Assembly: GCA_041477005.1 (NCBI GenBank)
Contig: JBGOUJ010000013.1
Location: forward strand, 1-32,409
From: JBGOUJ01 sp041477005
GTDB taxonomy: Bacteria > Acidobacteriota > Terriglobia > Bryobacterales > JACQDG01
Direction of reading: 5' to 3'
DNA length: 32,409 nt
Translations under genes and position numbers: made by a program
Shown: one piece after another, positions 1 to 8,893 of the stretch
How positions within the stretch are numbered: position 1 is the stretch's first letter
How the letters are laid out: each line of letters opens with the position of its first letter
Notes under the pieces: model-generated
The model's input: only the letters and a program-made list of their open reading frames with translations
Databases searched by the model: none
What the model was told of the DNA's origin: nothing

Positions 1-2
1 CG

Positions 3-62
3 CAGCACCCCGAGTTGGCAGCGGGCTTGCGGGAGCTTCCGGTGAGCTGGAGGTCTGTTTGA
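3..62 (+). CDS. Possible 3' end of fliF (partial)
   Basis: An open frame enters from the left edge and stops with TGA at 60-62, 19 bases before the fliG start. It encodes only 19 residues (QHPELAAGLRELPVSWRSV). The position immediately before fliG is where fliF (MS-ring protein) normally lies, and a PELAA-type helix near the C-terminus would suit the FliF tail that binds FliG. The piece is too short for a firm identification. Another frame is open up to 83, so this call rests mainly on gene order. Confidence 0.3.
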   Translation, partial: QHPELAAGLRELPVSWRSV

Positions 63-81
63 TTACGCAAAGGAACCATCG

Positions 82-1116
82 ATGAGCACGGCACCATCGG
101 GCATGAAACCCCCCGCGGGCATGGGCCTCCGTAAAGCGGCGATCCTTCTGATCACGCTGGGTGAAGACAACAGCGCCGCGATCCTCCGGGAACTCTCTTC
201 GGAGGAAATCGAAGCAGTCATCCAGGAGGTCGCCCAATTGGGGACCGTGACTGCCGAAGAACGCCAGGAGGTGACTTCGAAGTTTCTCGACGGCATCGTG
301 AGTGGCGAAGTCTCCCCGCTCGGCGGGTTCAGCGCGGCGGAAAAACTTCTGGCAAAGGCACTCGATCCCGAAAAGGCGGGCCGCCACATGGCCGCCCTCA
401 GAGAACGTCTGGCGGCCGGAGCAGAAGGTGGAACCCCATCTCACAGTGTGGATGCGCAGCAGCTCGCCCGAGTTCTGGCACAGGAACATCCCCAGGCCAT
501 CGCTGTCTACCTGACGCGCCTGGATTCAGAACAACGCGCGGCGGTGCTTGCGGCTTTTGCCGCTCCGCTGCGGGCTCAGGTGGCCCTGCGGCTGGCCAGT
601 CTGCAGCAGGTGTCCCAAAATATGGCGCAGCAAGTAGCCACCGCCGTAGAAGAGAAGTTGCGAAAGGTCGTCGTGGGATCGCAGGAGTCCTTCTCCGGAC
701 GCAGAGCGATGGCCGATTTGTGCAATCAGTTGCCGGCCGACGTGAGCAAGGAGTTGCTGGAGCAACTGGAGCAACACGACGCCGCTCTGGCCGAAGAGGT
801 CCGCATTCAGATGTTCACGTTCGAGGACATCCTGAAGCTCGACCAGACTACGATGGCCGAGGCCCTGCAACGGGGCGACCGCAAGGTCCTGACGATGGCC
901 CTGAAAGGCACCAGCGAAGAGATAAAGGACCATTTCATGAAGCAAATGTCCCAGCGCGCCAAAGCCATGCTGCTGGAAGATATGGCGGCGCTGGGAGCGG
1001 TCCGCGTCCGGGAAGTTCAGGATGCGCAGAGGGAAATAGTCGCGCTCATCCGGGAGATGGAGGAAGAGGGTGTTGTAAGCCTCCGCGGCGGCGCTTCCGA
1101 GAGCATGGTGACCTGA
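82..1116 (+). CDS. fliG: Flagellar motor switch protein FliG
   Basis: FliG sits on the cytoplasmic face of the MS ring, links FliF to the FliM/FliN C-ring and takes torque from MotA. The 344 residues are the normal length. The N-terminal domain begins GLRKAAILLITLGEDNSAAIL, the middle domain carries the EHPQ motif (LAQEHPQAIAVYL, about residues 134-146), and the C-terminal domain has the usual helix rich in charged residues (KGTSEEIKDHFMKQMSQRA). An AAAGGA ribosome binding site about 8 bases upstream supports the ATG at 82. The gene is followed by a hairpin terminator and the convergent fliN1, so it closes its operon. FliH and FliI, which often follow FliG, are absent here. Confidence 0.95.
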   Translation: MSTAPSGMKPPAGMGLRKAAILLITLGEDNSAAILRELSSEEIEAVIQEVAQLGTVTAEERQEVTSKFLDGIVSGEVSPLGGFSAAEKLLAKALDPEKAGRHMAALRERLAAGAEGGTPSHSVDAQQLARVLAQEHPQAIAVYLTRLDSEQRAAVLAAFAAPLRAQVALRLASLQQVSQNMAQQVATAVEEKLRKVVVGSQESFSGRRAMADLCNQLPADVSKELLEQLEQHDAALAEEVRIQMFTFEDILKLDQTTMAEALQRGDRKVLTMALKGTSEEIKDHFMKQMSQRAKAMLLEDMAALGAVRVREVQDAQREIVALIREMEEEGVVSLRGGASESMVT

Positions 1117-1142
1117 CCCCGCTGACACCGGCGCCGAGGCGC

Positions 1143-1166
1143 GCCGCCCTTCGGCGGCTTATTCTT
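1143..1166 (+). terminator. Hairpin terminator after fliG
   Basis: A six-base-pair GC stem (GCCGCC, loop CTTC, GGCGGC) is followed by TTATTCTT. It lies 26 bases past the fliG stop. The T-rich tail overlaps the stop codon of the convergent fliN1, so the hairpin lies between the two 3' ends. The tail is imperfect, but the placement fits a factor-independent terminator for fliG. Confidence 0.55.
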
Positions 1167-1548
1167 CCCGGCTCGTAGTGGCGCCGGCGGGCACCCGCGC
1201 CGATTCGGTCTCACCGCGGGGCGAGTCGAGATTCCCCCGGTGCAGCATGCGCTGAATGCGCACGGCATAATTCCCATCCACCATAACGATCTCCCCTTGC
1301 GCGATCGGGCGGTCGTGGACCAGCACCTCCACCGGCTCGCCGACCGGTCGCCGCAGGTCCACCAGCACGCCCGGCTGGAGTTCCAGGGCGGCTCGCAGGG
1401 AAAGGGTCGTCTGCCCGAAACGAATGCGCACCTGCAGGGCGACTCCCATGAGCATATTCAGATTCAAGCCGGTTCCCTCGGCCAAAGTCTTCTCCGCGGA
1501 AGCTCCTTCGCTCGGAGAGATCGCGCCGGATTTCCACTGTTCCTGCAT
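1159..1548 (-). CDS. fliN: Flagellar motor switch protein FliN (copy 1, long form)
   Basis: FliN forms the base of the C-ring together with FliM and FliG. This 129-residue protein contains a complete SpoA (surface presentation of antigens) domain at about residues 28-103 (LNMLMGVALQVRIRFGQTTL ... PIAQGEIVMVDGNYAVRI), with an acidic N-terminal leader and a polar C-terminal tail. Its start is one base downstream of the fliA stop, so it is the last gene of the flhA-flhF-fliA-fliN run. A second, shorter fliN lies at 9216-9494. Confidence 0.9.
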   Translation of the reverse strand: MQEQWKSGAISPSEGASAEKTLAEGTGLNLNMLMGVALQVRIRFGQTTLSLRAALELQPGVLVDLRRPVGEPVEVLVHDRPIAQGEIVMVDGNYAVRIQRMLHRGNLDSPRGETESARVPAGATTSREE

Positions 1549-1549
1549 T

Positions 1550-2299
1550 TCAGCTCCTTCGCTTCTTGCTGTCCAACCGGCGCCCGAGATTGGCCCGGAG
1601 ACGGGCGACTGCCTGCCACCGGATCTGCGAAACCCGGGTGGCCTTTAATCCCACAACCTGGGCAATTTCAAAGGGAGCCAGCTCCCGCTGGTAATACAGG
1701 CTCAACACGGTGCCCTCGATCTGCGGCAGCTTGTCGATTTCCTCGGCGAGAATCTGCTCCATTTCCTGACGCTCCACAATGGACGAGGGCAGGTTGTCGT
1801 CACCATCGGCATCGAAATGAAGCGTGGCCAGGTTTTCGTAGTCTTGGGAATTGTCGTCGCTGGTGATTTGCAGCGGCTGCACATCGGCCAGCCATTCGTG
1901 ATACTGCGACAGCGCAATGCCGAGCTCGGCCGCGACTTCCTCCTCGGTGGGATTCCGCTGGAGTCTTTGTTGCGCTGCGAGGATGGCCGCTTCGATCTCC
2001 CGGGACCGCTTACGGTCCTGGCGCGAGGCCCAGTCCTGCTGCCGCAGGCTGTCGAGAATCGCCCCGCGGATCTTGTAATCGGCGTAAGTGCTCAGACGGG
2101 TCTGGTGGCCGGAGTCATAGCTGTCGATCGCCTGAATCAAACCAAGGATCCCGACGGAGACCAGATCCTCCAGGAGAACATGCTGGGGAAGTCTTTGCTG
2201 AATCCTGCGGGCGATCGCGCGGACCAGGCCCATGTGCTCCAGGATCAGCTCTTCCCGGCGCGCCAGTTCCGGTTCAGCGGCTCTGGATAAGGAGTCCAT
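1550..2299 (-). CDS. fliA: RNA polymerase sigma factor FliA (sigma-28)
   Basis: This 249-residue sigma-70 family protein of the FliA/WhiG type directs RNA polymerase to late flagellar promoters. Region 2 is seen in HMGLVRAIARRI and LLEDLVSVGILGLIQAIDSY followed by STYADYKIRGAILDSLRQQDW. Region 3 contains RNPTEEEVAAELGI. Region 4 contains the helix-turn-helix (PFEIAQVVGLKATRVSQIRW). The start overlaps the 3' end of flhF by 26 bases, indicating translational coupling. No anti-sigma factor gene flgM is visible in the window. A sigma-28-like promoter occurs upstream of motA. Confidence 0.93.
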   Translation of the reverse strand: MDSLSRAAEPELARREELILEHMGLVRAIARRIQQRLPQHVLLEDLVSVGILGLIQAIDSYDSGHQTRLSTYADYKIRGAILDSLRQQDWASRQDRKRSREIEAAILAAQQRLQRNPTEEEVAAELGIALSQYHEWLADVQPLQITSDDNSQDYENLATLHFDADGDDNLPSSIVERQEMEQILAEEIDKLPQIEGTVLSLYYQRELAPFEIAQVVGLKATRVSQIRWQAVARLRANLGRRLDSKKRRS

Positions 2300-3809
2300 C
2301 GGCTCGAGCAGGATCTTCCCGCGCCATCGGGCAGGTGCAGGCGGTCAGGATCGGGTCCACCACGTCCTCGGCGCAGGCTGGGAGTGAACCCTGCGGGATC
2401 GAGCGCCCATTCCCGAAGAAGGAAAGCGCCTTTCCCGTGCGGCACGCTTCACGAAAGACCGTCCCCCACGCCTCCGCGCGGTCCAGCATCGTGAACAGCA
2501 GCTTGTTCGGCCGCAGCACTTCAGCCAGATCCACCTGGCGCGCCAGTTCCTGGTCGCGAAGCGTCAAAGGCAGCGTAAGGTGCACATCTATCTTGCGGTG
2601 GGCATCCAGGAAGCGCGAGAGCGGCTCCATGCCGGCCAGATCTCCCGCCGGAAGTCCGGGCGTGTCAATCAGCACCAGCCCGCTGTTCACCCCGGCTAGC
2701 GCGCGCTCCAGCGCGGTCACATCCGAAACCGGCTGCCACGGAAGCCCGAATCTGTCGGCCCATCTGAGCGCAGGCCCCCCCTGGATCTGAGATGGCTGCA
2801 GGAAAAGTAGCCGCACGGCATCCACACCCGCGCAACGCGCCAGCGAGGCGAGTTTCAAGAGTGTAATGCTCTTCCCACACCGGGGCGGCCCCACCAGCAT
2901 GACAAGATGCGGCCTTCCGTTCTCATTTCCGAGGCTGACGTCGGTCCGGATGCGGCCAAGCATCTCGCGGCGAACGGCGTCCCACAGAGCTCGCTCCACC
3001 CGACTATCGCTTGTGCGCACCGCAGAATCCAAGCCGGCGGCGGCGCGCTCCGTAACCGACAAGGCAATTCTGTCGGACAGGCCCTGGCGAACCAGCTTGG
3101 TCCGGATGTCGGCCTGCAAAAGATCGAGAGCTTCGGAACGCGGCTGCTGCACTACTTCCGGCTGGGCGACCAGAGGGGGCTCCCGGCGGGCCGGGCTCTC
3201 TTCGAGGCCGGCCGCCCGGAGTGAGATCAGCTCTTTCCGGAATCGGAACGGAGTAGAAGCCCGTCGCTTCGGCTCCGCTCTCCCGGATTGCTTTTCTTGT
3301 GGCTTCGCTTGCGGGCCCGTACTCCCGGCGAGCATTACAGGGCTTGCGCTCTCCCCCTTACTTTCGACCCGCGCTGGGGCGGGCGAGAACAGCCCCTCGA
3401 TCAGCTTGGCAAAGCTGCCCGTTCCCTGAGGGACGGCCGGCTCCGTTGTGCTGGGGACACCCTTTCCATTCAAATCCGCGGAGAAGGAGTCTACAGGCTG
3501 CTCGGCGATGCCGCACACGACCTCATAGACGCCCCGCTCTTGTGTTCCTTCTGCGGCCTTCCTGGCGCTGAGCAAGAGCGCCTCCGGCCCCAATTCCCGA
3601 ACAGCTCGGGACAGCGCGGCTGCAGGCGAGTCGACATAATAGGTCCTGACCAGCGGAGCGACGACAGGTCGGTGCGCCCGGCCAGCCTGTAGGCCGCTCT
3701 CCTCCGGCGGCTTCGGGCTGCGGCTGATGCCCGAGCCGGCGCTCGTGCCCGATACCACAACCCGGGCACGGCCGCGGATTAACAGGGAAGCCAGCCGTAT
3801 CCAGCTCAT
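2274..3809 (-). CDS. flhF: Flagellar biosynthesis protein FlhF, divergent SRP-type GTPase
   Basis: FlhF is an SRP-family GTPase that sets flagellar position and number. The family N-terminus appears at about residues 54-84 (VRTYYVDSPAAALSRAVREL), then a low-complexity linker, an N-like helical domain (230-290) and a G domain from about residue 300. The G domain is unusual. The P-loop reads GPPRCGKS (307-314). The region that is normally DTYRIGA reads QPSQIQG (338-344). DTAGR is DTPGL (382-386), and the TKxD specificity motif is TMLD (440-443). The ATG at 3809 overlaps the flhA stop (ATGA), which supports this start, but it gives about 52 residues before the usual FlhF start. FlhG (MinD-like) is not next to it. 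Confidence 0.85.
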   Translation of the reverse strand: MSWIRLASLLIRGRARVVVSGTSAGSGISRSPKPPEESGLQAGRAHRPVVAPLVRTYYVDSPAAALSRAVRELGPEALLLSARKAAEGTQERGVYEVVCGIAEQPVDSFSADLNGKGVPSTTEPAVPQGTGSFAKLIEGLFSPAPARVESKGESASPVMLAGSTGPQAKPQEKQSGRAEPKRRASTPFRFRKELISLRAAGLEESPARREPPLVAQPEVVQQPRSEALDLLQADIRTKLVRQGLSDRIALSVTERAAAGLDSAVRTSDSRVERALWDAVRREMLGRIRTDVSLGNENGRPHLVMLVGPPRCGKSITLLKLASLARCAGVDAVRLLFLQPSQIQGGPALRWADRFGLPWQPVSDVTALERALAGVNSGLVLIDTPGLPAGDLAGMEPLSRFLDAHRKIDVHLTLPLTLRDQELARQVDLAEVLRPNKLLFTMLDRAEAWGTVFREACRTGKALSFFGNGRSIPQGSLPACAEDVVDPILTACTCPMAREDPARADGLLIQSR

Positions 3810-5875
3810 CGGATCGCCCCCAGAGAGACTACGCGCACGTTAGGGGGAATCTCGTTGTGCGAAAGAAAGAACACACTCCGAAACGCGCTCTCCGCGATCT
3901 GCTGCAGGAAGAAGCGGACCGAAGAGCTGGAGAGTATGGCCGTGGGGGTCTGCGGGGTTCCGGCCAGGCGTTGAATCGCGTCCAGCACCCCACGTAAGGC
4001 TTCCGGCGTGAGATTGATGTGACTGGACTGCTCGCCGTGCGTGATCGCTTGAGTGACCTTTTCCTCGACCTGGCCGTCGAGCAGATACGCCGGAAGCTCC
4101 CCTGAGCTGTTCAAGAACGGCGCGACGACGGTGCGGCGCATCGCCTGGCGCACGTACTCGGTCAGCAGGATGGGGTTGCGGGCGCTCACAGCGGCCTCTC
4201 CCAGCGCCTCCAGGATGGATACGGCGTCCCGGACCGACACGCGCTCCCGCAGCAGGTTTTGAAACACCTTGTGCACCATCGCCAGCGGTAGCAATTTAGG
4301 CACCAGCTCCTCCACTACCTTGGAGTGATCTACGGTCACCCGATCGAGGACCCTTTTCATGTCCTGCCGCGTGAACATCTCATGAGCGTGACGCTTGATG
4401 ATCTCCAGCAGGTGTGTGCCGATCACGCTGATGGGGTCCACCACCGTATAGCCGGCTTGACGCGCCTCCAAGGCTCTGGCGTTCGGAACCCATAACGCCG
4501 GCAGTTGAAAAGCCGGGTCGACGGTGGCCTGCCCGTCGATTTTTTTGCTTATGGTCGGACCAGGAATGGCCAACTCACAGTTCTGAGCAATCTCGTACCG
4601 CGCGATTTCGATGCCTTTCAGGTAAACCACGTACTCGCGCGACCGCAAGCTCATGTTGTCCTTGAACCGGATGGGCGGGACCAAAAAGCCGAGGTCGGTG
4701 GCCAACTGCCGGCGAATTCCAGTCAGCCGCTGGAGCAAAGCGGCCTCCTGCTCCCCCTTCAGGAGGCGTACCAGGCCGACGCCCATGGCTACGGAAAGCG
4801 GCTCGACCCGCAGGAGCTTTTCCAGGTCCTCCACGGTCTCCCGCGTGGTGGCGGCGGGCGGAGCCGCCGCAGCCGCATCGGCCGTCTTATGCCGCCCGCG
4901 CATGCGCCACCCTGCATAGCCCATGCCGGTTCCGACAACCAGAAACGGCAGGGTCGGCAAACCGGGGAACAGGGCCAGCGTAATCAGCACGCCGGAAGCC
5001 AGCAGCAAGGGCTGATGCGATCCGAAGATCTGCTGCTGAAACTTCGTGCTGAGCCGCTCGTCGGCGCTGGCGCGTGTCACGATAATGCCGCCCGTGATGG
5101 AGACCATCAGCGCCGGAATCACGGTGACTAGGCCGTCGCCGATGGTCAGCACGGTGTACGTTTCGAGCGCCTGGCGCAATTCCATGGCGTGCTGGAATAC
5201 GCCGATCAGGAAGCCGCCTATGATGTTGATGCCGGTGATCAGCACGCTCGCGATGGCGTCCCGCTGGGTGAATCTCGTGGCGCCGTCCATGGAGCCGTAA
5301 AAGTCCGCCTCCATGGCCAGATTCCGCCGGCGTTCACGGGCTGTTGCTTCATCGATCAACCCCGAGCTGAGATCCGAGTCGATCGACATTTGCTTGCCAG
5401 GCAGCGCGTCCAGCGTGAAACGGGCGATCACCTCGGAGATGCGGACCGCGCCGTGGTTGATGACCACATACTGGATGGCAATCAAGGTCAGGAAAATGAT
5501 CGCGCCGATGACGTAGTTCCCGCCGACCACGAAGTTGCCGAACGCTTCAATCACCGAGCCGGCGGCCCCTGTGCCGGTGCTGCCGTTCATCAGAATCAGG
5601 CGGGTCGCCGAGACGTTCAGGGACAGCCGAAACAGCGTCAGGAGCAGCAACGTGGTGGGAAAGACACTGAACTCGACCGGCCGTTTGATGTACATCGCCA
5701 CCATGAGCACGGTGACGGAAGTCATGATGTCGAGGGCCAGCAGGAGATCCAGCACCGGGGCCGGCACCGGCGCGATCAGGGCGACGATGATCCCGAGGAC
5801 CGCAAGGGGTACGCCGAGCTCGGCAAATCGGGACTTCAGGCGGTCGCTGAGCGTAAGTGTAGCGGCGGTTGCCAT
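3806..5875 (-). CDS. flhA: Flagellar type III export gate protein FlhA
   Basis: FlhA is the large inner-membrane component of the export gate; its cytoplasmic ring docks chaperone-substrate complexes. The 689 residues match the family length. The N-terminal half has about eight hydrophobic segments and the FHIPEP-family signature region (SEVIARFTLDALPGKQMSID, then DLSSGLIDEATARERRRNL and ATRFTQRDAIASVLITGINI). The C-terminal half has the conserved VDPISVIGTHL and LLRERVSVRDAVSILEAL segments. Its stop overlaps the flhF start by four bases. The 140-base gap upstream holds a possible sigma-54 box, so flhA may begin a separate transcript. Confidence 0.96.
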   Translation of the reverse strand: MATAATLTLSDRLKSRFAELGVPLAVLGIIVALIAPVPAPVLDLLLALDIMTSVTVLMVAMYIKRPVEFSVFPTTLLLLTLFRLSLNVSATRLILMNGSTGTGAAGSVIEAFGNFVVGGNYVIGAIIFLTLIAIQYVVINHGAVRISEVIARFTLDALPGKQMSIDSDLSSGLIDEATARERRRNLAMEADFYGSMDGATRFTQRDAIASVLITGINIIGGFLIGVFQHAMELRQALETYTVLTIGDGLVTVIPALMVSITGGIIVTRASADERLSTKFQQQIFGSHQPLLLASGVLITLALFPGLPTLPFLVVGTGMGYAGWRMRGRHKTADAAAAAPPAATTRETVEDLEKLLRVEPLSVAMGVGLVRLLKGEQEAALLQRLTGIRRQLATDLGFLVPPIRFKDNMSLRSREYVVYLKGIEIARYEIAQNCELAIPGPTISKKIDGQATVDPAFQLPALWVPNARALEARQAGYTVVDPISVIGTHLLEIIKRHAHEMFTRQDMKRVLDRVTVDHSKVVEELVPKLLPLAMVHKVFQNLLRERVSVRDAVSILEALGEAAVSARNPILLTEYVRQAMRRTVVAPFLNSSGELPAYLLDGQVEEKVTQAITHGEQSSHINLTPEALRGVLDAIQRLAGTPQTPTAILSSSSVRFFLQQIAESAFRSVFFLSHNEIPPNVRVVSLGAIR

Positions 5876-5899
5876 ACCGGCTTATTCGTCTTGCGACTG

Positions 5900-5916
5900 G
5901 GCTCCGGGTGCGCCAA
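5900..5916 (-). promoter_or_regulatory. Possible sigma-54 promoter for flhA
   Basis: The minus strand reads TTGGCGCACCCGGAGCC. The -24 part (TTGGC) is perfect and GC lies at the correct -12 spacing, but the two T residues expected before GC are missing. The predicted transcription start is near 5889, leaving a 13-14 base leader before the flhA ATG at 5875. The 140-base gap between flhB and flhA otherwise shows no gene or clear hairpin. Confidence 0.25.
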
Positions 5917-6015
5917 GCAGGCTGCGGAAAGAAACCGTGACAGGCTGAGCCCCTGTCCCTCGAGTCGCGAAGGCACTCTTTCCCAAGGGATCCTCTAGCA
6001 AGCGGGGTGCCGCAG

Positions 6016-7080
6016 TCAGCGGTTGCGCCCCAGCAGAACGCGATAGACGTAGGCCAACACCTCGGCCACCGCGCGATAGAACTCCAGCGGGATTTCCTGC
6101 CCGACCTCCACCGATCGATAAAGCGCCTGCGCCAACGGTGCGTTCTCCACCACCGTAACGCCGTGCTCCTCGGCGATCTTGCGGATGCGCGATGCCAGGT
6201 AATTCTTTCCTTTGGCCAATACCACCGGCGCCGTGCGCGAATCCATCTCGTATCGCAAGGCGACGGCGTAGTGCGTCGGGTTGACGATGACGGCCGTGGC
6301 CAGCGGCACCCGCTGCAGCATGCCGCGACGGCGGAAGTCCCGTTGCAGGCGGCGGATTCGCCCCTGGATCAGCGGGTTGCCTTCGGTCTCTTTATGCTCG
6401 TCGACGACTTCCTGGCGGCTCATCTTGAGCCCTTCCAGGTAGCGGCGCCGCTCGCGGGCATAGGACACCACGCCAAAAACCAGCAACACGCCCGCTGCCT
6501 TCCATAGGAAACCCTGGAGCAGTCCGGCAGCCTTCCCCAGCCCGGCGGAAAGCCGGCTCAAGGGCAGGGTCAGGATGGCGCCGATGTTGTCCCGGCAGGC
6601 CGCGTAAGCGATGTAGAAAAACAGCGGAAGCAGGATCGCAGCCTGCAGCCCCGATCTCAGGTTCTCTCGCAAAATGCCGCCCAGGCGAGGGGCCGGATTC
6701 AGTTTTTCCAGGTTTGGCGCCAAATTCTTGAAGCTGAACCCGAATTGAGTGGCAAAAAGCTGCGCCGAGAACGCCGCCGCCACCAGCAGAGCGCCCCCCG
6801 CCGCCAGCGGCGCGAGGGATCGGCGGAGGGTTTCGCTCACCAGGTAAACCAGGCCCGGCGCGCTCAGCCCGGTTTCGCTGGTGCTGCGGCGAATCAGCGC
6901 CACGGTGACCCCGCGTAACTCTTCGAGCCAGCGGGGAGCGCCGTAAGCCAGGAGCATGGCGAACAGGAAGAACTGCAGGCCCGACAGCAGGTGGCGGGTA
7001 TTCGGAAAGCGGCCCTCGCGGCGCGCTTTCTGAAGCCTTCGCGGGGTGGCCTTTTCGGTCTTGTTGCCGCGGTCTGCCAT
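6016..7080 (-). CDS. flhB: Flagellar type III export switch protein FlhB
   Basis: FlhB is an inner-membrane export protein whose cytoplasmic domain cleaves itself to switch export from rod/hook to filament substrates. The 354 residues begin with the family signature KTEKATPRRLQKARREG (residues 8-24), then four hydrophobic segments. The autocleavage motif NPTH is intact at residues 267-270, followed by the conserved VLAKGKNYLASRIRKIAEEH and ENAPLAQALY segments. The gene lies 12 bases after fliR in the fliK-to-flhB run. Confidence 0.96.
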   Translation of the reverse strand: MADRGNKTEKATPRRLQKARREGRFPNTRHLLSGLQFFLFAMLLAYGAPRWLEELRGVTVALIRRSTSETGLSAPGLVYLVSETLRRSLAPLAAGGALLVAAAFSAQLFATQFGFSFKNLAPNLEKLNPAPRLGGILRENLRSGLQAAILLPLFFYIAYAACRDNIGAILTLPLSRLSAGLGKAAGLLQGFLWKAAGVLLVFGVVSYARERRRYLEGLKMSRQEVVDEHKETEGNPLIQGRIRRLQRDFRRRGMLQRVPLATAVIVNPTHYAVALRYEMDSRTAPVVLAKGKNYLASRIRKIAEEHGVTVVENAPLAQALYRSVEVGQEIPLEFYRAVAEVLAYVYRVLLGRNR

Positions 7081-7092
7081 GGGCGCCGGACC

Positions 7093-7869
7093 CTATTCGC
7101 CCGTGGTGATGCGCCCGATGGCGGCCAGCCCGGATTCGGCAAATTGTTGGTAGATTCTGGGAATGGCCACCAGCAGGAACGACAGCAATACCAGCGTGGT
7201 CAGCATCTTCGCCGGGAAGGCCAAAAAGACGAGCTGCAACTGCGTGTTGAGCCGCCCCATCAGAGCCAGACTGATGTCGACGATCATCAGGAACACCACC
7301 ACCGGCAAAGCGAGCCGCAGACCCGAAAGGAATGTATCGGCTCCAAGCTGAATCACGCTGCGGGCCGCCCCGCGAGACAGCGTCAGCATGCCCGGCGGGT
7401 GGGTATCGAGCAGGCGCACGAAAGCGAGCAGCACCTGCCGGTGCAGCCCCAATGCGAAGAAGAGCAGCCCCGAGGCGAGCTCCCCGAGCACCTGCAGCAC
7501 GCCCGTATCGGCCTGCGTGGCCGGATCGATGACAGAGGCGTAAGTGTAGCCTGCCTGCAGCCCCAGCGCCTGAAATGCCAGCCGCAGCATCTCCGTGGTC
7601 AAAGCCACCACTAGTCCCACCGTTATACCGATCGCCGCCTCCCGCAGAATGGCGAGCACAATCCAGCCCAAGCTGTACCAGGGGAACGTGGGTTGCGGCC
7701 AGTGCGGGAACATCGCCACCGTGACCGCGAGGGACAGGATGATCTTGGGCGTGGCAGGCGCCGCCGTCGCTCCCGGAATCGGAATAAACACAAAGGTCCC
7801 CGCCACGCGCACAAACAGCAGCAGAGCTCCGACCAGAGTGGCTCCGGAAATCCCGAATTCAGCGGGCAT
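7093..7869 (-). CDS. fliR: Flagellar export gate protein FliR
   Basis: FliR builds the helical export gate with FliP and FliQ in the inner membrane. The 258-residue protein is almost wholly hydrophobic, with six or more membrane segments and the conserved early segment VRVAGTFVFIPIPG and the ASVIDP region. It overlaps the 3' end of fliQ by 11 bases and precedes flhB, the standard order fliP-fliQ-fliR-flhB. Confidence 0.93.
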   Translation of the reverse strand: MPAEFGISGATLVGALLLFVRVAGTFVFIPIPGATAAPATPKIILSLAVTVAMFPHWPQPTFPWYSLGWIVLAILREAAIGITVGLVVALTTEMLRLAFQALGLQAGYTYASVIDPATQADTGVLQVLGELASGLLFFALGLHRQVLLAFVRLLDTHPPGMLTLSRGAARSVIQLGADTFLSGLRLALPVVVFLMIVDISLALMGRLNTQLQLVFLAFPAKMLTTLVLLSFLLVAIPRIYQQFAESGLAAIGRITTGE

Positions 7870-8128
7870 ACTGTCCCAGATTGGCCAGGACTTGCGCTGC
7901 GTAGCCGGCGCTGCGGTTTACCATCCAGGGAAGAAACAGCAGAATGGCGGCCAGGAACGCGATCAGCCGCGGCACGGTGGAGAAGGCGCTGTCCTGAATC
8001 GACGTGACGATCTGGACCAGGCTCATCAGGATGCCTACGGCAAACCCTATCGCCAGCAGCGGCAGGGCTAGCCAGAATGCGGTCAGCAAAGCATCGCGCA
8101 ACAGTTGCACCACAAGTTCGGGGCTCAT
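7859..8128 (-). CDS. fliQ: Flagellar export gate protein FliQ
   Basis: FliQ is the smallest gate component, at 89 residues with two membrane helices. The sequence (VVQLLRDALLTAFWLALPLL, then a segment with VGILMSLVQIVTSIQDSAFSTVPRL split across the hairpin) fits the family; the Q-I/V-T-S-I-Q-D/E turn between the helices is clear. It lies 8 bases downstream of fliP and overlaps fliR. Confidence 0.94.
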   Translation of the reverse strand: MSPELVVQLLRDALLTAFWLALPLLAIGFAVGILMSLVQIVTSIQDSAFSTVPRLIAFLAAILLFLPWMVNRSAGYAAQVLANLGQYAR

Positions 8129-8136
8129 CGCGTCTC

Positions 8137-8883
8137 CTAGCTGTAAAAACTCTTCACCAGCGAGCCGACCAGCAGGCTCCAGCCGTCCACCAGGACGAAG
8201 AGCAGAATCTTGAACGGGGCGGAAACCATCACCGGGGGCAATTGCACCATCCCGATCGAGAGCGTCACCGAAGCCACCACCAGATCGATGATGAGGAACG
8301 GTAGAAACAGCACCGCGCCGATCTGAAAGCCCGCCTTCATCTCCGAAAGAATGTATGCCGGAATCAGAATCTTCAGGTCCAGGTCCTGTGGGGTGTGTGG
8401 CGCGGGCGTATGGCTCATCTCGAGAAAGAGCTGAATGTCCTTTTCTCGTGCAAAACGGAGCAGAAAGCCGCTCAATGGCTTGCCCGCGGCCGTCAGCGCC
8501 TCAACGTCGCTCTTCTCGCCCTTTTCGAACGGGACCCATGCATCCTGGTAGATATTGCCCAGAACCGGTTGCATCACCAAAATGGCCAGAAACAGCGCCA
8601 ACCCCAGCAGTACCTGATTCGACGGCACGGTCTGGGTGCCCAGCGCCTGGCGCAGAAAATGAAGCACGATCGTGATCCGCAGAAACGGCGTCACCGATGC
8701 GATCAATGCCGGCAGCAGCGTCAGCAGGCTCAGGAGCAGGATGATTCTTATCGGTACGGTCATCGTGGCGTCCCCAGCCTTCAGCGACAAAAGGGAAGGT
8801 GTCTGCGGGGGGGCCGCCAGTGCGGCTGGGGCCAGGAGCGCCAGCCAGGCAACCAGAGTCACCATTCTTCGAACAAAGCTCAT
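8137..8883 (-). CDS. fliP: Flagellar export gate protein FliP
   Basis: FliP is the main subunit of the export gate. Starting at the ATG at 8883 gives 248 residues with a cleavable signal sequence (VTLVAWLALLAPAALA), as is typical of FliP. Family signatures include PFLRITIVLHFLRQALGTQT and AYILSEMKAGFQIGAVLFLP, followed by SIGMVQLPPVMVSAPFKILL. A GAGAGGG ribosome binding site lies just before this start, and the fliO stop is 10 bases upstream. A longer frame reaching 8970 would run into fliO and adds no family sequence. Confidence 0.95.
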   Translation of the reverse strand: MSFVRRMVTLVAWLALLAPAALAAPPQTPSLLSLKAGDATMTVPIRIILLLSLLTLLPALIASVTPFLRITIVLHFLRQALGTQTVPSNQVLLGLALFLAILVMQPVLGNIYQDAWVPFEKGEKSDVEALTAAGKPLSGFLLRFAREKDIQLFLEMSHTPAPHTPQDLDLKILIPAYILSEMKAGFQIGAVLFLPFLIIDLVVASVTLSIGMVQLPPVMVSAPFKILLFVLVDGWSLLVGSLVKSFYS

Positions 8884-8893
8884 CGCATCCCTC

